From Mycolicibacillus koreensis (lineage in GTDB: Bacteria; Actinomycetota; Actinomycetes; Mycobacteriales; Mycobacteriaceae): 48,238 bases of DNA. The stretch is taken from the NCBI RefSeq assembly GCF_002104795.1, contig NZ_NCXO01000034.1, positions 1 through 48,238 on the forward strand. Direction: 5' to 3'. The notes under the pieces were generated by a model, which saw only the letters and a list, made by a program, of their open reading frames with translations, had not been told where the DNA came from and made no database searches. Every line of letters starts with the position of its first letter. The first letter of the stretch is position 1. Positions 24,644-32,313 of the stretch are shown here, one piece after another. Position numbers and translations under genes: made by a program.

Positions 24644-24721
24644 GGTTTGTGCACTCACGGCGTAGGTTTGTGCAACCAGGGCGGCGAAAAGGGCGTTGCG
24701 GGCGCCGCCAGTGCACAAACC
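24644..24721. repeat. 78-bp palindromic element, copy 2
   Basis: Arms 24644-24662 (identical to copy 1) and 24703-24721 (two changes) enclose a core closely matching copy 1, including the internal GGTTTGTGCA at 24665-24674. It lies 48 bp after the TetR gene. A further TGAGTGCACAGACC half-arm follows at about 24726-24739, as if a third arm had been duplicated. Confidence 0.85.
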
Positions 24722-24847
24722 TCCCTGAGTGCACAGACCTCAGCCGCCGCGTGCGCGCGAGCGCACCCGGCGGGTCCACCACGCGCAAAGCAGAGATGTG
24801 GGGCGAAGGTCTTTACGACGTGAGCCCCGCGAGGGGAGGATGAACCG

Positions 24848-25495
24848 ATGCCTCAGGCCAGGGATTGGGACAGCGTCTACCGCGATGCCACACCCCCGCC
24901 GTGGAATCTCGGCGAACCGCAACCGGAGCTGGCACGGCTGATCGAGGACGGCAAGATCCGCGGCACAGTCCTCGATGCCGGGTGCGGGCACGCGGAGTTC
25001 GCCCTGGCGACAGCGGTCGCGGGCCACTCGGTGGTGGGGCTCGACATCAGCGCCACGGCAATCGCCGCCGCGACCGCGGCCGCGGCTGATCGCGGGCTCA
25101 CCACGGCACACTTCGCGCAAGCCGACCTCACCGACTTCGCCGGCTATGACGGCCGGTTCGACACGATCGTCGACAGCGGCCTACTGCACTCGCTGCCGGC
25201 CGGCAAACGCCAGGGCTATCTGGCGTCGATCCACCGGGCCGCCGCGACCGGCGCCGTGCTCTACATCCTGGCGTTCGCCGCGGAGACGTTCGGCGCGGAG
25301 CGCGATCCGGACCGCGGCGGCCCACACGGGTTCACCGACGACGAGCTGCGCACCACGGTGGCCCCGCTCTGGGTGGTCGACGACCTCCGCCCGGCCACGC
25401 TGTACAGCACCACCCCCGGCCATCAGGCCGGTACCGACTCCTCGGGACGCGGAATGATGGCCGGATGGCTGTTGCACGCCCACAAGCCCCGGTGA
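24848..25495 (+). CDS. Class I SAM-dependent methyltransferase
   Basis: A 215-residue Rossmann methyltransferase. Motif I is V-L-D-A-G-C-G-H-A-E-F (about 41-51), followed by V-G-L-D-I-S, A-D-L-T-D-F and V-D-S-G-L-L-H-S-L. The N-terminal W-D-S-V-Y-R-D-A-T-P-P-P-W-N-L-G-E-P motif is typical of the TPMT/tellurite-resistance-like group in mycobacteria. GAGGGGAGG precedes the ATG. The methyl acceptor is unknown, possibly a thiol or a toxic small molecule. Confidence 0.87.
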   Translation: MPQARDWDSVYRDATPPPWNLGEPQPELARLIEDGKIRGTVLDAGCGHAEFALATAVAGHSVVGLDISATAIAAATAAAADRGLTTAHFAQADLTDFAGYDGRFDTIVDSGLLHSLPAGKRQGYLASIHRAAATGAVLYILAFAAETFGAERDPDRGGPHGFTDDELRTTVAPLWVVDDLRPATLYSTTPGHQAGTDSSGRGMMAGWLLHAHKPR

Positions 25496-25509
25496 TCGCC
25501 GGCCGGCGA
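25496..25509. terminator. Bidirectional terminator palindrome
   Basis: TCGCCGGCCGGCGA is a perfect 14-bp palindrome filling the 18-bp gap between the convergent methyltransferase and deazaflavin-oxidoreductase genes. Confidence 0.6.
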
Positions 25510-25513
25510 GATC

Positions 25514-25951
25514 TCAGTCGTCCACCAGGGTGAACACCGGGATCGACGGAGCTGCCCGCGCCAATTCCGCCTCGGAGGATTCGGGGGTCAACCCGGCCAC
25601 GTAGCCTTTGACCTCCCAGTACCACCGCTGCAGGTAGCGGTGCAGCAGTGGGGGTTTGGCGTCGTCGGCCACCTCCGTGACCCGGCGGGTCCGACGCCGG
25701 TAGCGCGGGCCGATCTGAACCTGCCCCGCGGCCCGAACATTGCGGGCCCACTGGGTGTTGCCGCGCGGGGACACCAGGTAGTCGGCGCCGTCGACGGTCA
25801 GCACGTTGACCACCACCGCCCGCGGCCGGCCGGTCTTGCGTCCGGTCACCTGCAGCACCTGGGTGCCGACGATACTGATGCCCGCTTCGGCAAGCCACCG
25901 GATCACCGCGCTGCCGGCCCGCGCCACCGGGCCAGGTTTGTCGTAGCGCAC
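25514..25951 (-). CDS. Deazaflavin (F420)-dependent oxidoreductase family
   Basis: A 145-residue split-barrel protein of the Ddn/DUF385 family: V-L-Q-V-T-G-R-K-T-G-R-P-R, Y-L-V-S-P-R-G-N-T-Q-W-A-R-N-V-R-A-A-G. Compared with the protein at 18090 it belongs to the R-G-N-T-Q-W subgroup, so it is not a close paralogue. The GTG at 25951 (R-Y-D-K-P-G-P after the initiator) gives the usual family length; the frame remains open far upstream without homology. The role is likely reduction of quinones or xenobiotics. About 240 bp upstream hold no gene that I can support. Confidence 0.82.
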   Translation of the reverse strand: MRYDKPGPVARAGSAVIRWLAEAGISIVGTQVLQVTGRKTGRPRAVVVNVLTVDGADYLVSPRGNTQWARNVRAAGQVQIGPRYRRRTRRVTEVADDAKPPLLHRYLQRWYWEVKGYVAGLTPESSEAELARAAPSIPVFTLVDD

Positions 25952-26189
25952 CGCACACCACCGCCTTTCTGTTGCCGACCGGCTCACCCGGGTGAACGCC
26001 GGGTGATGGTCACAGGTTCCGTGAGTCACCGAAGCGGGCGGCGTCATCGACCATGGACTGCATGGACTGCTCCTCGGGTCGGTTCTGCGGGGCCGGGCCG
26101 GTACCGCCGGGCACCTTCCGTCGGTTGATCGGCATTCGTCCAGGATAGTGAGAATCCCGCGGTCGGCGGGGGTTTTGACCGTTCGACGA

Positions 26190-27158
26190 TCAGGCGGGAA
26201 CAGCCGGGGCCACGGTGTCCAAAAACGCCCGGAACGACAGCAGCTCCGGGTTGAGCGTGCGGACGCGACCGAGATCCCGGTCGCCGACGAAACGGTCGGC
26301 GTTCTGCGCGTAGTACTGGAACATGTTGCCCATCTCCACCGCACCGGGAAAGCCCTGCGCCCGGAAGGCGTCGGGGCTCAACGGACGGTAGCGGACCGGT
26401 TCACCGAGCACGTCGGCCAACGCCGCCGCGTACTGGTCGCCGGTGAGGTGTTCACCGGCGATGCTCACCGTGGCACCGATGAGCTCCGGGCCGCGCTTGA
26501 AGATGCCCAGCGCGGTCTTGCCGATGTCCTCCACAGCGATACCCGAGAGCGGCTTGTCGTCCAGCGGCAGGGTCAGCAGCAGCGCGCCGTTCTCGTCGCG
26601 GGCCAATCCCGTCCCGGCGGCGATGTTGTCGAAGAAGAACGCGGTCCGCAGGAAGGTCGTCGGCACCCCGTGCCGGCGGAAAGCGTCGTCGGCTTCGGCC
26701 TTGGCGTCGAAGTGGGGCACTTTGTATCGCCCGTCGACGGTCGGCACGCGATCGTCGTCGCCGAAGAACTCGCGGGTGTCCTCCAGCGTCGACCAGACCA
26801 CGTGGGCGACACCCGCCGCACGGGCGGCCCGCGCCGCAGTCTCCGCCTGGGCGAGTTCCCGCTCGGCGCGGTTCTGCTGCGCCTCGCGTTCCGCGGTGAT
26901 CGGCGCCCAGTAGTTGGTCATGACGAAGACGCCGTGGGCGCCGTCGAAGGCGCGGCGCACGCTGTCCTCGTCATCGAGGTCGGCCGGCACGACGGTGGCC
27001 CCGGACCGGGCGAGTTCCTGTGCTGCGGGCGAGTCGACGGTGCGGGTCATCGCCCGCAGGGCGAAGGTCCGCTCGGGGTCGGCGAGGATCGCGCGCGCCA
27101 GCCCACCGCCCTGCGACCCGGTGGCTCCGACGACGGTGATCAGCTTCTGATGGGTCAT
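26190..27158 (-). CDS. NmrA family NAD(P)-binding protein
   Basis: A 322-residue paralogue of the protein at 18565. G-A-T-G-S-Q-G-G-G lies at 11-19; it shares T-N-Y-W, V-W-S-T-L-E-D-T-R-E, G-R-Y-K-V-P-H-F-D and E-M-G-N-M-F-Q-Y-Y-A with the latter. NTTGGAGGAG lies before the ATG at 27158. It is divergent from a MarR regulator and two perfect 14-bp palindromes lie between them, so it is likely induced under redox or chemical stress. Reductase or NADP sensor; not decidable here. Confidence 0.88.
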   Translation of the reverse strand: MTHQKLITVVGATGSQGGGLARAILADPERTFALRAMTRTVDSPAAQELARSGATVVPADLDDEDSVRRAFDGAHGVFVMTNYWAPITAEREAQQNRAERELAQAETAARAARAAGVAHVVWSTLEDTREFFGDDDRVPTVDGRYKVPHFDAKAEADDAFRRHGVPTTFLRTAFFFDNIAAGTGLARDENGALLLTLPLDDKPLSGIAVEDIGKTALGIFKRGPELIGATVSIAGEHLTGDQYAAALADVLGEPVRYRPLSPDAFRAQGFPGAVEMGNMFQYYAQNADRFVGDRDLGRVRTLNPELLSFRAFLDTVAPAVPA

Positions 27159-27177
27159 CACGGCTCCTCCAAATTGA

Positions 27178-27233
27178 GTTGATGTATCAACCTGATACTG
27201 CAACGCTATGCCATACTGAGTTGACGTGTCAAC
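27178..27233. promoter_or_regulatory. Two MarR operators, GTTGA-N4-TCAAC
   Basis: GTTGATGTATCAAC (27178-27191) and GTTGACGTGTCAAC (27220-27233), 42 bp (four turns) apart, between the divergent NmrA and MarR genes. The second overlaps the longest possible MarR start at 27226, which supports translation from 27250. Confidence 0.82.
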
Positions 27234-27249
27234 CGTAAGGATGGTGGCC

Positions 27250-27735
27250 ATGCCGGACCGCAAACGACTCAGCGTCGAGCAGCAACAAGCGTGGCGCAGC
27301 TTCATCGAGACCGAACACCGCCTCGAGCGCCACCTGTCTCAACACCTGCAGCGCGAGTTCGGGCTGTCGGCGGCGGACTTCGAGGTTCTGGTCAACCTCT
27401 CCGAGGCCCCCGGGGACCGGATGCGGATGTTCGCGTTGGGTGAGGCCACCCAGTGGGAGAAAAGCCGGCTCTCCCATCACCTGAGCAGGATGGAGCGCCG
27501 GGGCCTGGTCCGCCGGGACTCCGGCGACCGGCGCTATCCGGACATTGTCTTGACCGACACCGGCCGGGCCGCGATCACCGCCGCCGCGCCGGCCAACGCG
27601 GAGCGGGTCCGCACCCTGTTCGTCGAGGCCCTCGGACCGGAGCGGCTGGCACTGATTCGCGACGCCTGCGACGACGTGGCCGCCGCCTTGGCCCGCCATC
27701 AGGACGGCGACTGCACGCTTTCGACACCCGAGTGA
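27250..27735 (+). CDS. MarR-family regulator
   Basis: A 161-residue winged-helix regulator. It shows the recognition helix region (L-G-E-A-T-Q-W-E-K-S-R-L-S-H-H-L-S-R-M-E) and wing (R-R-G-L-V-R-R-D-S-G-D-R-R-Y-P-D). The ATG at 27250 was chosen because AAGG lies about ten bases upstream and because starts at 27226 or 27241 would fall in the operator or lack a ribosome site. It is divergent from NmrA. Its ligand is unknown. Confidence 0.9.
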   Translation: MPDRKRLSVEQQQAWRSFIETEHRLERHLSQHLQREFGLSAADFEVLVNLSEAPGDRMRMFALGEATQWEKSRLSHHLSRMERRGLVRRDSGDRRYPDIVLTDTGRAAITAAAPANAERVRTLFVEALGPERLALIRDACDDVAAALARHQDGDCTLSTPE

Positions 27736-27852
27736 CACCCGAGCGACTCCGCGGGCTCCGCAGCGGGGCCGTCGCCTTAGTATCTAGCGAGCAGCTACGC
27801 CCGATCCGCGCCCCGCATCCGCCCCACCCGCAACCACCGCAAGGACGCCGTT

Positions 27853-29310
27853 TTGTCTCAGCCGTCAGCCAGCCCCTCGGCCGAAGACCGGCTCCGCCGC
27901 GAAGACGCCGGCTACCACAAGGGGCTGCGTCCCCGGCAGTTGCAGATGATCGCCATCGGCGGGGCGATCGGCACCGGGCTGTTCCTCGGCGCCGGCGGGC
28001 GCCTGGCCTCGGCGGGCCCGAGCCTGTTTCTGATCTACGGCATCTGCGGTGTCTTCGTGTTCTTGATCCTGCGCGCGCTCGGCGAACTGGTGCTGCACCG
28101 GCCGTCGTCGGGATCGTTCGTGTCCTACGCCCGGGAGTTCTTCGGCGAGAAGGTCGCCTTCGTCGCCGGCTGGATGTACTTCGTGAACTGGGCGATGACC
28201 GGCATCGTCGACATCACCGCGATCGCCACCTACTTCCACTACTGGCGGCTTTTCCATGTGGTGCCCCAGTGGCTGCTGGCGTTGCTCGCGCTGGTGGCGG
28301 TGGTCGGGATGAACCTGATCTCGGTGAAGCTCTTCGGTGAACTGGAGTTCTGGGCGGCACTGATCAAGGTCATCGCCCTGCTGACGTTCCTGGTTGTGGG
28401 CACCGTGTTCTTGGCCGGCCGCTACGAGGTCGACGGCCATGAGACCGGGTTGAGTCTGTGGCACGCCAACGGGGGACTGTTCCCCACCGGACTGTTGCCG
28501 CTGGTGCTGGTCACCTCCGGGGTGGTGTTCGCCTACGCGGCGGTGGAGTTGGTGGGCACCGCGGCCGGGGAGACCGCCGAACCGGAGAAGGTCATGCCCC
28601 GGGCGATCAACTCGGTGATCGCCCGAATCGCGATCTTCTACGTCGGATCGGTGTCACTGCTGGCGCTTCTGCTGCCCTACACCGCCTACCGTCCGCACGA
28701 GAGCCCGTTCGTCACGTTCTTCGCCAAAGTGGGTTTCGACGGTGCCGGCGGCCTGATGAACCTGGTGGTTCTCACCGCCGCACTGTCGAGCCTGAACGCC
28801 GGGCTGTACTCCACCGGCCGGATCCTGCGTTCGATGGCGGTCAACGGCAGCGGGCCCCGTTTCACTGCGGTGATGTCGAAAAACGGTGTGCCCTACGGGG
28901 GGATCCTGCTCACCGCCGGGATCGGCCTGTTCGGGGTGGGGTTGAACGCGGTGGTTCCCGAGCACGCCTTTGAGATCGTGCTCAACATCGCCGCCCTCGG
29001 GGTGATCGCGGCGTGGACGACGATCGTGGCCTGCCAGATCAAGTTCCACCAACTAACGAAAACCGGTGTACTGCAACGACCGTCGTTCCGAATGCCCTTT
29101 GCCCCCTACAGTGGGTATGTGACGCTGGTGTTTTTGATCGGGGTCGTGGTGCTGATGATGTTCGACCCCGAATACGGCGTCTGGATCCGTACCGCAGCGC
29201 TCGTCGGCATCCCCGCGATGACGGGGGGCTGGTTTTTGGTGCGCAAGCGGGTGATGATCGCAGCCAACGAACCACTGCCCGCGCCACTGGAATCGGAGCA
29301 TTGCGAATGA
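27853..29310 (+). CDS. ansP2: Amino acid permease, AnsP2-type
   Basis: A 485-residue APC-superfamily permease with 12 helices. The entry [19 protein letters not shown] is the family signature; [13 protein letters not shown] and [11 protein letters not shown] are conserved. Sequence and position beside lpqJ match M. tuberculosis AnsP2, an asparagine/aspartate transporter. The start is a TTG at 27853, without a strong ribosome site. The stop overlaps the next gene (ATGA). Confidence 0.88.
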   Translation: MSQPSASPSAEDRLRREDAGYHKGLRPRQLQMIAIGGAIGTGLFLGAGGRLASAGPSLFLIYGICGVFVFLILRALGELVLHRPSSGSFVSYAREFFGEKVAFVAGWMYFVNWAMTGIVDITAIATYFHYWRLFHVVPQWLLALLALVAVVGMNLISVKLFGELEFWAALIKVIALLTFLVVGTVFLAGRYEVDGHETGLSLWHANGGLFPTGLLPLVLVTSGVVFAYAAVELVGTAAGETAEPEKVMPRAINSVIARIAIFYVGSVSLLALLLPYTAYRPHESPFVTFFAKVGFDGAGGLMNLVVLTAALSSLNAGLYSTGRILRSMAVNGSGPRFTAVMSKNGVPYGGILLTAGIGLFGVGLNAVVPEHAFEIVLNIAALGVIAAWTTIVACQIKFHQLTKTGVLQRPSFRMPFAPYSGYVTLVFLIGVVVLMMFDPEYGVWIRTAALVGIPAMTGGWFLVRKRVMIAANEPLPAPLESEHCE

Positions 29311-29498
29311 CCGGCCCTACTCGCAACCGGTATGCCTCCCGCCCACCCCTGTACGGGATGCTGCTGGTTTTCGCCGCGCTCGCGATGGTGGCGATCACCA
29401 AATACGCCCACCTCGGATGGTGGTCGCTGATCGGTTACGCCGCGGCGGCGGTGGTCGCAGTCGCCGGGTTCACCCTGGCGTTTCGTGATTTCTCCTGA
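29307..29498 (+). CDS. Small two-helix membrane protein coupled to ansP2
   Basis: A 63-residue protein with two membrane helices ([15 protein letters not shown] and [15 protein letters not shown]) and short charged ends. The ATG at 29307 overlaps the ansP2 stop by four bases, so the two are translated together. It may be a small accessory of the permease. It is easy to miss because of its length. Confidence 0.7.
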   Translation: MTGPTRNRYASRPPLYGMLLVFAALAMVAITKYAHLGWWSLIGYAAAAVVAVAGFTLAFRDFS

Positions 29499-29559
29499 CC
29501 TCACCGACACTGCGGTGCCCTATGCTGTGCCGGGCAACGGGAGCGGAGGTCGACGGCAC

Positions 29560-30144
29560 GTGAACACGAGCAGACTGTTCGCCCTGCTCGGCGTTGCGCT
29601 GATCGCCGGGTGCACCAACACCATCGAGGGCCGCCCGGTGGCCGGGCCCGGCGCCGGACCGCCGGAGCCGACCTTTCCCTCCACCGCGCGTCCCTCCACC
29701 ACACGCCCGCCGGCGCACTCCCCCACACCGGGCACCCCGGCACCGCCGTCCTCCACCACTCCTAGCGCACCGGGGCCGAGCGGGCCGGGCACGCCACCGG
29801 GGTCCACCGAGCTTCCCGCCGACGACTCCGGACTGGTGTTCATCGCGACGAAATCGGGCAAGACCCGCTGCCAGATCTCGACCGACAGCGTCAGTTGCGA
29901 GGCGGCGTTCACCGACTCCCCGATGCGCGACGGCGAGCACGCCAACGGGGTACGCGTCACCTCCGGCGGCGACGTGGAGTGGGTGCTGGGCAACCTGGGG
30001 GCCATCCCGACGGTCACCCTCGACTACCGCCGCTACGTCGCGCAGGGCTGGACCATCGACGCCCGCTTCGAAGGCACCCGGTTCACCAATATCAGCACCG
30101 CCCACGGGATGTTCGTCAGCATCGAGCGCGTCGACACCTTTTGA
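29560..30144 (+). CDS. lpqJ: Lipoprotein LpqJ-like
   Basis: A 194-residue lipoprotein. The signal (L-F-A-L-L-G-V-A-L-I-A-G-C) has lipobox I-A-G-C at residue 17, then a Pro/Thr/Ser-rich linker (about 30-85) and a globular domain with two cysteines (T-R-C-Q-I and V-S-C-E-A). The end (T-R-F-T-N...H-G-M-F-V-S-I-E) resembles M. tuberculosis LpqJ (Rv0344c), which also neighbours ansP2. The GTG at 29560 follows CGGAGG. The function is unknown. Confidence 0.75.
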   Translation: MNTSRLFALLGVALIAGCTNTIEGRPVAGPGAGPPEPTFPSTARPSTTRPPAHSPTPGTPAPPSSTTPSAPGPSGPGTPPGSTELPADDSGLVFIATKSGKTRCQISTDSVSCEAAFTDSPMRDGEHANGVRVTSGGDVEWVLGNLGAIPTVTLDYRRYVAQGWTIDARFEGTRFTNISTAHGMFVSIERVDTF

Positions 30145-30166
30145 GTGCCCGCCCGCTCGGTACCGC

Positions 30167-30172
30167 ATAGTG
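30167..30172 (+). promoter_or_regulatory. -10-like box of LLM oxidoreductase gene
   Basis: CATAGT stands eight bases before the ATG at 30181 with no ribosome site between. This suggests a leaderless transcript, as for the two following genes. Confidence 0.4.
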
Positions 30173-30180
30173 TGACGCGC

Positions 30181-31110
30181 ATGGACTTCCGGGTATTCGT
30201 CGAGCCGCAGCAAGGCGCCAGCTACACCGACCAACTGGCGGTGGCCCAGACCGCCGAGCAAGTCGGGTTCTCCGGTTTCTTCCGGTCCGACCACTACGTG
30301 GCGATGGCCGGTGACGGACTGCCCGGGCCGACCGACTCGTGGGTCACGCTGGGGGCGTTGGCCCGCGAGACCACCGCGATCCGGCTCGGCACCCTGGTGA
30401 CCTCTTCGACGTTCCGCCACCCCGGCCCGCTGGCGGTCACGGTGGCCCAGGTCGACGCGATGAGCGGCGGCCGGGTGGACTTCGGTATCGGCGCCGGGTG
30501 GTTCGAGGCCGAGCACCGCGCCTACGCCATCCCCTTCCCGCCGCTCGCGGAGCGCTTCGCCCGGCTCACCGAGCAGCTGGAGGTGATCATCGGCCTGTGG
30601 ACCGCCCCCGACGGGGACCTGTTCGACTACGCCGGCACCCACTACGCCTTGTCGGAATCCCCGGCGCTGCCCAAACCCGCGCAGCGCCCCCACCCGCCGA
30701 TCATCATCGGCGGGCTCGGCGCCCGGCGCACCCCGATGCTGGCCGCCACCTTCGCCGCCGAGTTCAACGTGCCGTTCGCCTCGATCGAAACGATCGAGAC
30801 ACAGTTCGGCCGGGTGGCCGACGCGGTGGCCTCCGTCGGGCGCAGTCCCGACTCGATGGTGTATTCGGCGGCGTTCGTCGTCTGCGCCGGCCGCAACGAC
30901 GCCGAGGTGGCCCGCCGCGCCGACGCGATCGGGCGCGACCTCGATGAGCTGCGCTCCAACACGCCGCTGATCGGCACCCCCGCCCAGATCGTCGACCAGC
31001 TCGGCGCGGCCGTCGAGATCGGGGTGCAGCGCATCTATCTGCAGGTTCTCGACATGTCCGACCTCGACCACCTCGACCTGTTCGCCACCCAGGTGATGCG
31101 CCAGTTCTGA
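30181..31110 (+). CDS. LLM-class F420-dependent oxidoreductase
   Basis: A 309-residue bacterial-luciferase-like TIM barrel. Motifs D-F-R-V-F-V-E-P-Q, G-F-F-R-S-D-H-Y, L-G-T-L-V-T-S-S-T-F-R-H-P-G and G-I-G-A-G-W-F-E-A-E-H are typical of the F420-dependent group (TIGR03560-like). The substrate is unknown. It stands where M. tuberculosis has iniBAC, between lpqJ and the Rv0338c homologue. The ATG at 30181 fits the -10 at 30167. Confidence 0.9.
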   Translation: MDFRVFVEPQQGASYTDQLAVAQTAEQVGFSGFFRSDHYVAMAGDGLPGPTDSWVTLGALARETTAIRLGTLVTSSTFRHPGPLAVTVAQVDAMSGGRVDFGIGAGWFEAEHRAYAIPFPPLAERFARLTEQLEVIIGLWTAPDGDLFDYAGTHYALSESPALPKPAQRPHPPIIIGGLGARRTPMLAATFAAEFNVPFASIETIETQFGRVADAVASVGRSPDSMVYSAAFVVCAGRNDAEVARRADAIGRDLDELRSNTPLIGTPAQIVDQLGAAVEIGVQRIYLQVLDMSDLDHLDLFATQVMRQF

Positions 31111-31151
31111 GTGGGCGGCGCGTCGCCGACCGGCCGGGGCACGACGGCTCC

Positions 31152-31157
31152 TACTAT
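31152..31157 (+). promoter_or_regulatory. -10 box of first Thr-rich gene (leaderless)
   Basis: TACTAT ends eight bases before the GTG at 31166, with no ribosome site between. Confidence 0.5.
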
Positions 31158-31165
31158 CGGGGGTC

Positions 31166-31720
31166 GTGGGGCGCCATGGAACACCGCACGATGCGGGTGA
31201 CGAACCGACCGAGTACATCCACTACGGCGAGACCGACACCGCGGAATCGCCTGCGCCGTGGTACCTCAAACCGGCCGCGCTGGTCATCTGGGGTCTGCTG
31301 GTCGCGCTGCTGATCGGGATCATCGTCTACGGGGTGATCGTGCTGGTCACCGGCCGCTCCGGGGTGTCGGGCCCGACCACCCCCACCACCACGACCAGCG
31401 CACCGGCGATCGTGCCGGTTCCACCGCCGCCGGTCACGACCACCGAGACCACCGAGACCACCACACCGACGACGACCACGACGACGACCGGGACCACGGC
31501 ACCGACCACGACCGAGACCACCACACCGGAAGCCTCGACCTCGACGACCGCTACGACCTCGCCGACCTCGCCGTCCGAGGGGACCGCTACGACCTCGCCG
31601 ACCGAGGGGACCGAGCCGCCCGAGAGTCCCGCGGAGGAACCCGGCACCGAGTCCACCGAATCCCCGACCGGACCGCCGCCGGGCCCCGCCCAGGAACCCG
31701 CCGCGGCGCCGGGCGGGTAA
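31166..31720 (+). CDS. Single-pass membrane protein with Thr/Pro-rich tail
   Basis: A 184-residue protein: a short cytosolic part (D-E-P-T-E-Y-I-H-Y-G-E-T-D), the motif P-A-P-W-Y-L-K, one membrane helix (about 33-58, I-W-G-L-L-V-A-L-L-I-G-I-I) and a long extracellular tail of Thr, Pro, Ser and Glu. It is a clear paralogue of the next gene (E-P-T-x-Y-I and P-W-Y preceding the helix). The Thr-rich tail is likely O-mannosylated and spans the wall. No function is known. Confidence 0.75.
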   Translation: MGRHGTPHDAGDEPTEYIHYGETDTAESPAPWYLKPAALVIWGLLVALLIGIIVYGVIVLVTGRSGVSGPTTPTTTTSAPAIVPVPPPPVTTTETTETTTPTTTTTTTGTTAPTTTETTTPEASTSTTATTSPTSPSEGTATTSPTEGTEPPESPAEEPGTESTESPTGPPPGPAQEPAAAPGG

Positions 31721-31750
31721 GAACGTCCCCGGGTTCTCAGCATCGACCGG

Positions 31751-31756
31751 TAAAAT
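31751..31756 (+). promoter_or_regulatory. -10 box of second Thr-rich gene (leaderless)
   Basis: TAAAAT, a near-ideal -10, ends eight bases before the GTG at 31765. The gene therefore has its own promoter and probably no 5' leader. Confidence 0.6.
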
Positions 31757-31764
31757 CTGTCGCC

Positions 31765-32214
31765 GTGTCCCGCTATGACGAGCCGACCGCGTACATCAAC
31801 ACCGGTATCGACGCCGATCAACCCGTTCCGTGGTACCGCAAGCGCGGCCCTCTGATGGCCTGGCTGGTGCTGGTACTGGTCCTGCTCGGCCTGATCGTGT
31901 GGGGTCTGGTGGTGTTGTTCAGCTCCCAGCCCGACACCGACATGCCGGCCACCCCGACGTCGTCGACCACCTCCTCGTCGACCACCACAACCACCACGGC
32001 GACCACCACGACGACCACCACGTCGTCGTCGGAGGCCTCGGAGTCCCCCGGGACCCAGGCACCCGAAGAGGAGCCGGGGTCCACCGCCGAGTCCCCCGCG
32101 TCGTCGGCGACCGAGACCAGCAAGGAGCATCACCGGCCGCATCTGCCGGAGACGATCACGATCCCGTCGAATCCCTACCTGCCGACCGAGATCACCGTTC
32201 CGTCACTGCCGTAA
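31765..32214 (+). CDS. Single-pass membrane protein with Thr/Ser-rich tail
   Basis: A 149-residue paralogue of the preceding protein: Y-D-E-P-T-A-Y-I-N-T-G, V-P-W-Y-R-K-R-G, one membrane helix (about 30-54) and a tail of Thr and Ser, ending in a folded-looking hydrophobic segment (I-P-S-N-P-Y-L-P-T-E-I-T). The two paralogues and the Hsp70-like protein that follows share the order P-W-Y-R, helix, Thr-rich tail, so they may form one surface complex. Confidence 0.75.
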   Translation: MSRYDEPTAYINTGIDADQPVPWYRKRGPLMAWLVLVLVLLGLIVWGLVVLFSSQPDTDMPATPTSSTTSSSTTTTTTATTTTTTTSSSEASESPGTQAPEEEPGSTAESPASSATETSKEHHRPHLPETITIPSNPYLPTEITVPSLP

Positions 32215-32313
32215 CCACGCCCGCGCGGGCGGCCCGGGGATCGCGCGCCCACCGGTTATCGTTGAGGCGCACCACCCGCCAGCCAACCAGTCGAGACACG
32301 AGGTACGCGCACA

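Noticed and set aside
25505..25516. GATCTCAGTCG as a third copy of the outer arm of the nested palindrome
   Set aside because: It has no matching second arm or inner hairpin and overlaps a stop codon and a terminator palindrome.
25514..26344. Upstream extension of the deazaflavin oxidoreductase to 276 residues
   Set aside because: The extra N-terminal part has no homology, and the family begins at the GTG at 25951.
31380..31560. CRISPR-like short regular repeats in the Thr-rich region
   Set aside because: They are ACC/ACG codon repeats inside coding sequence without spacers. The same holds for 31960-32040, 33950-34110 and 48010-48180.
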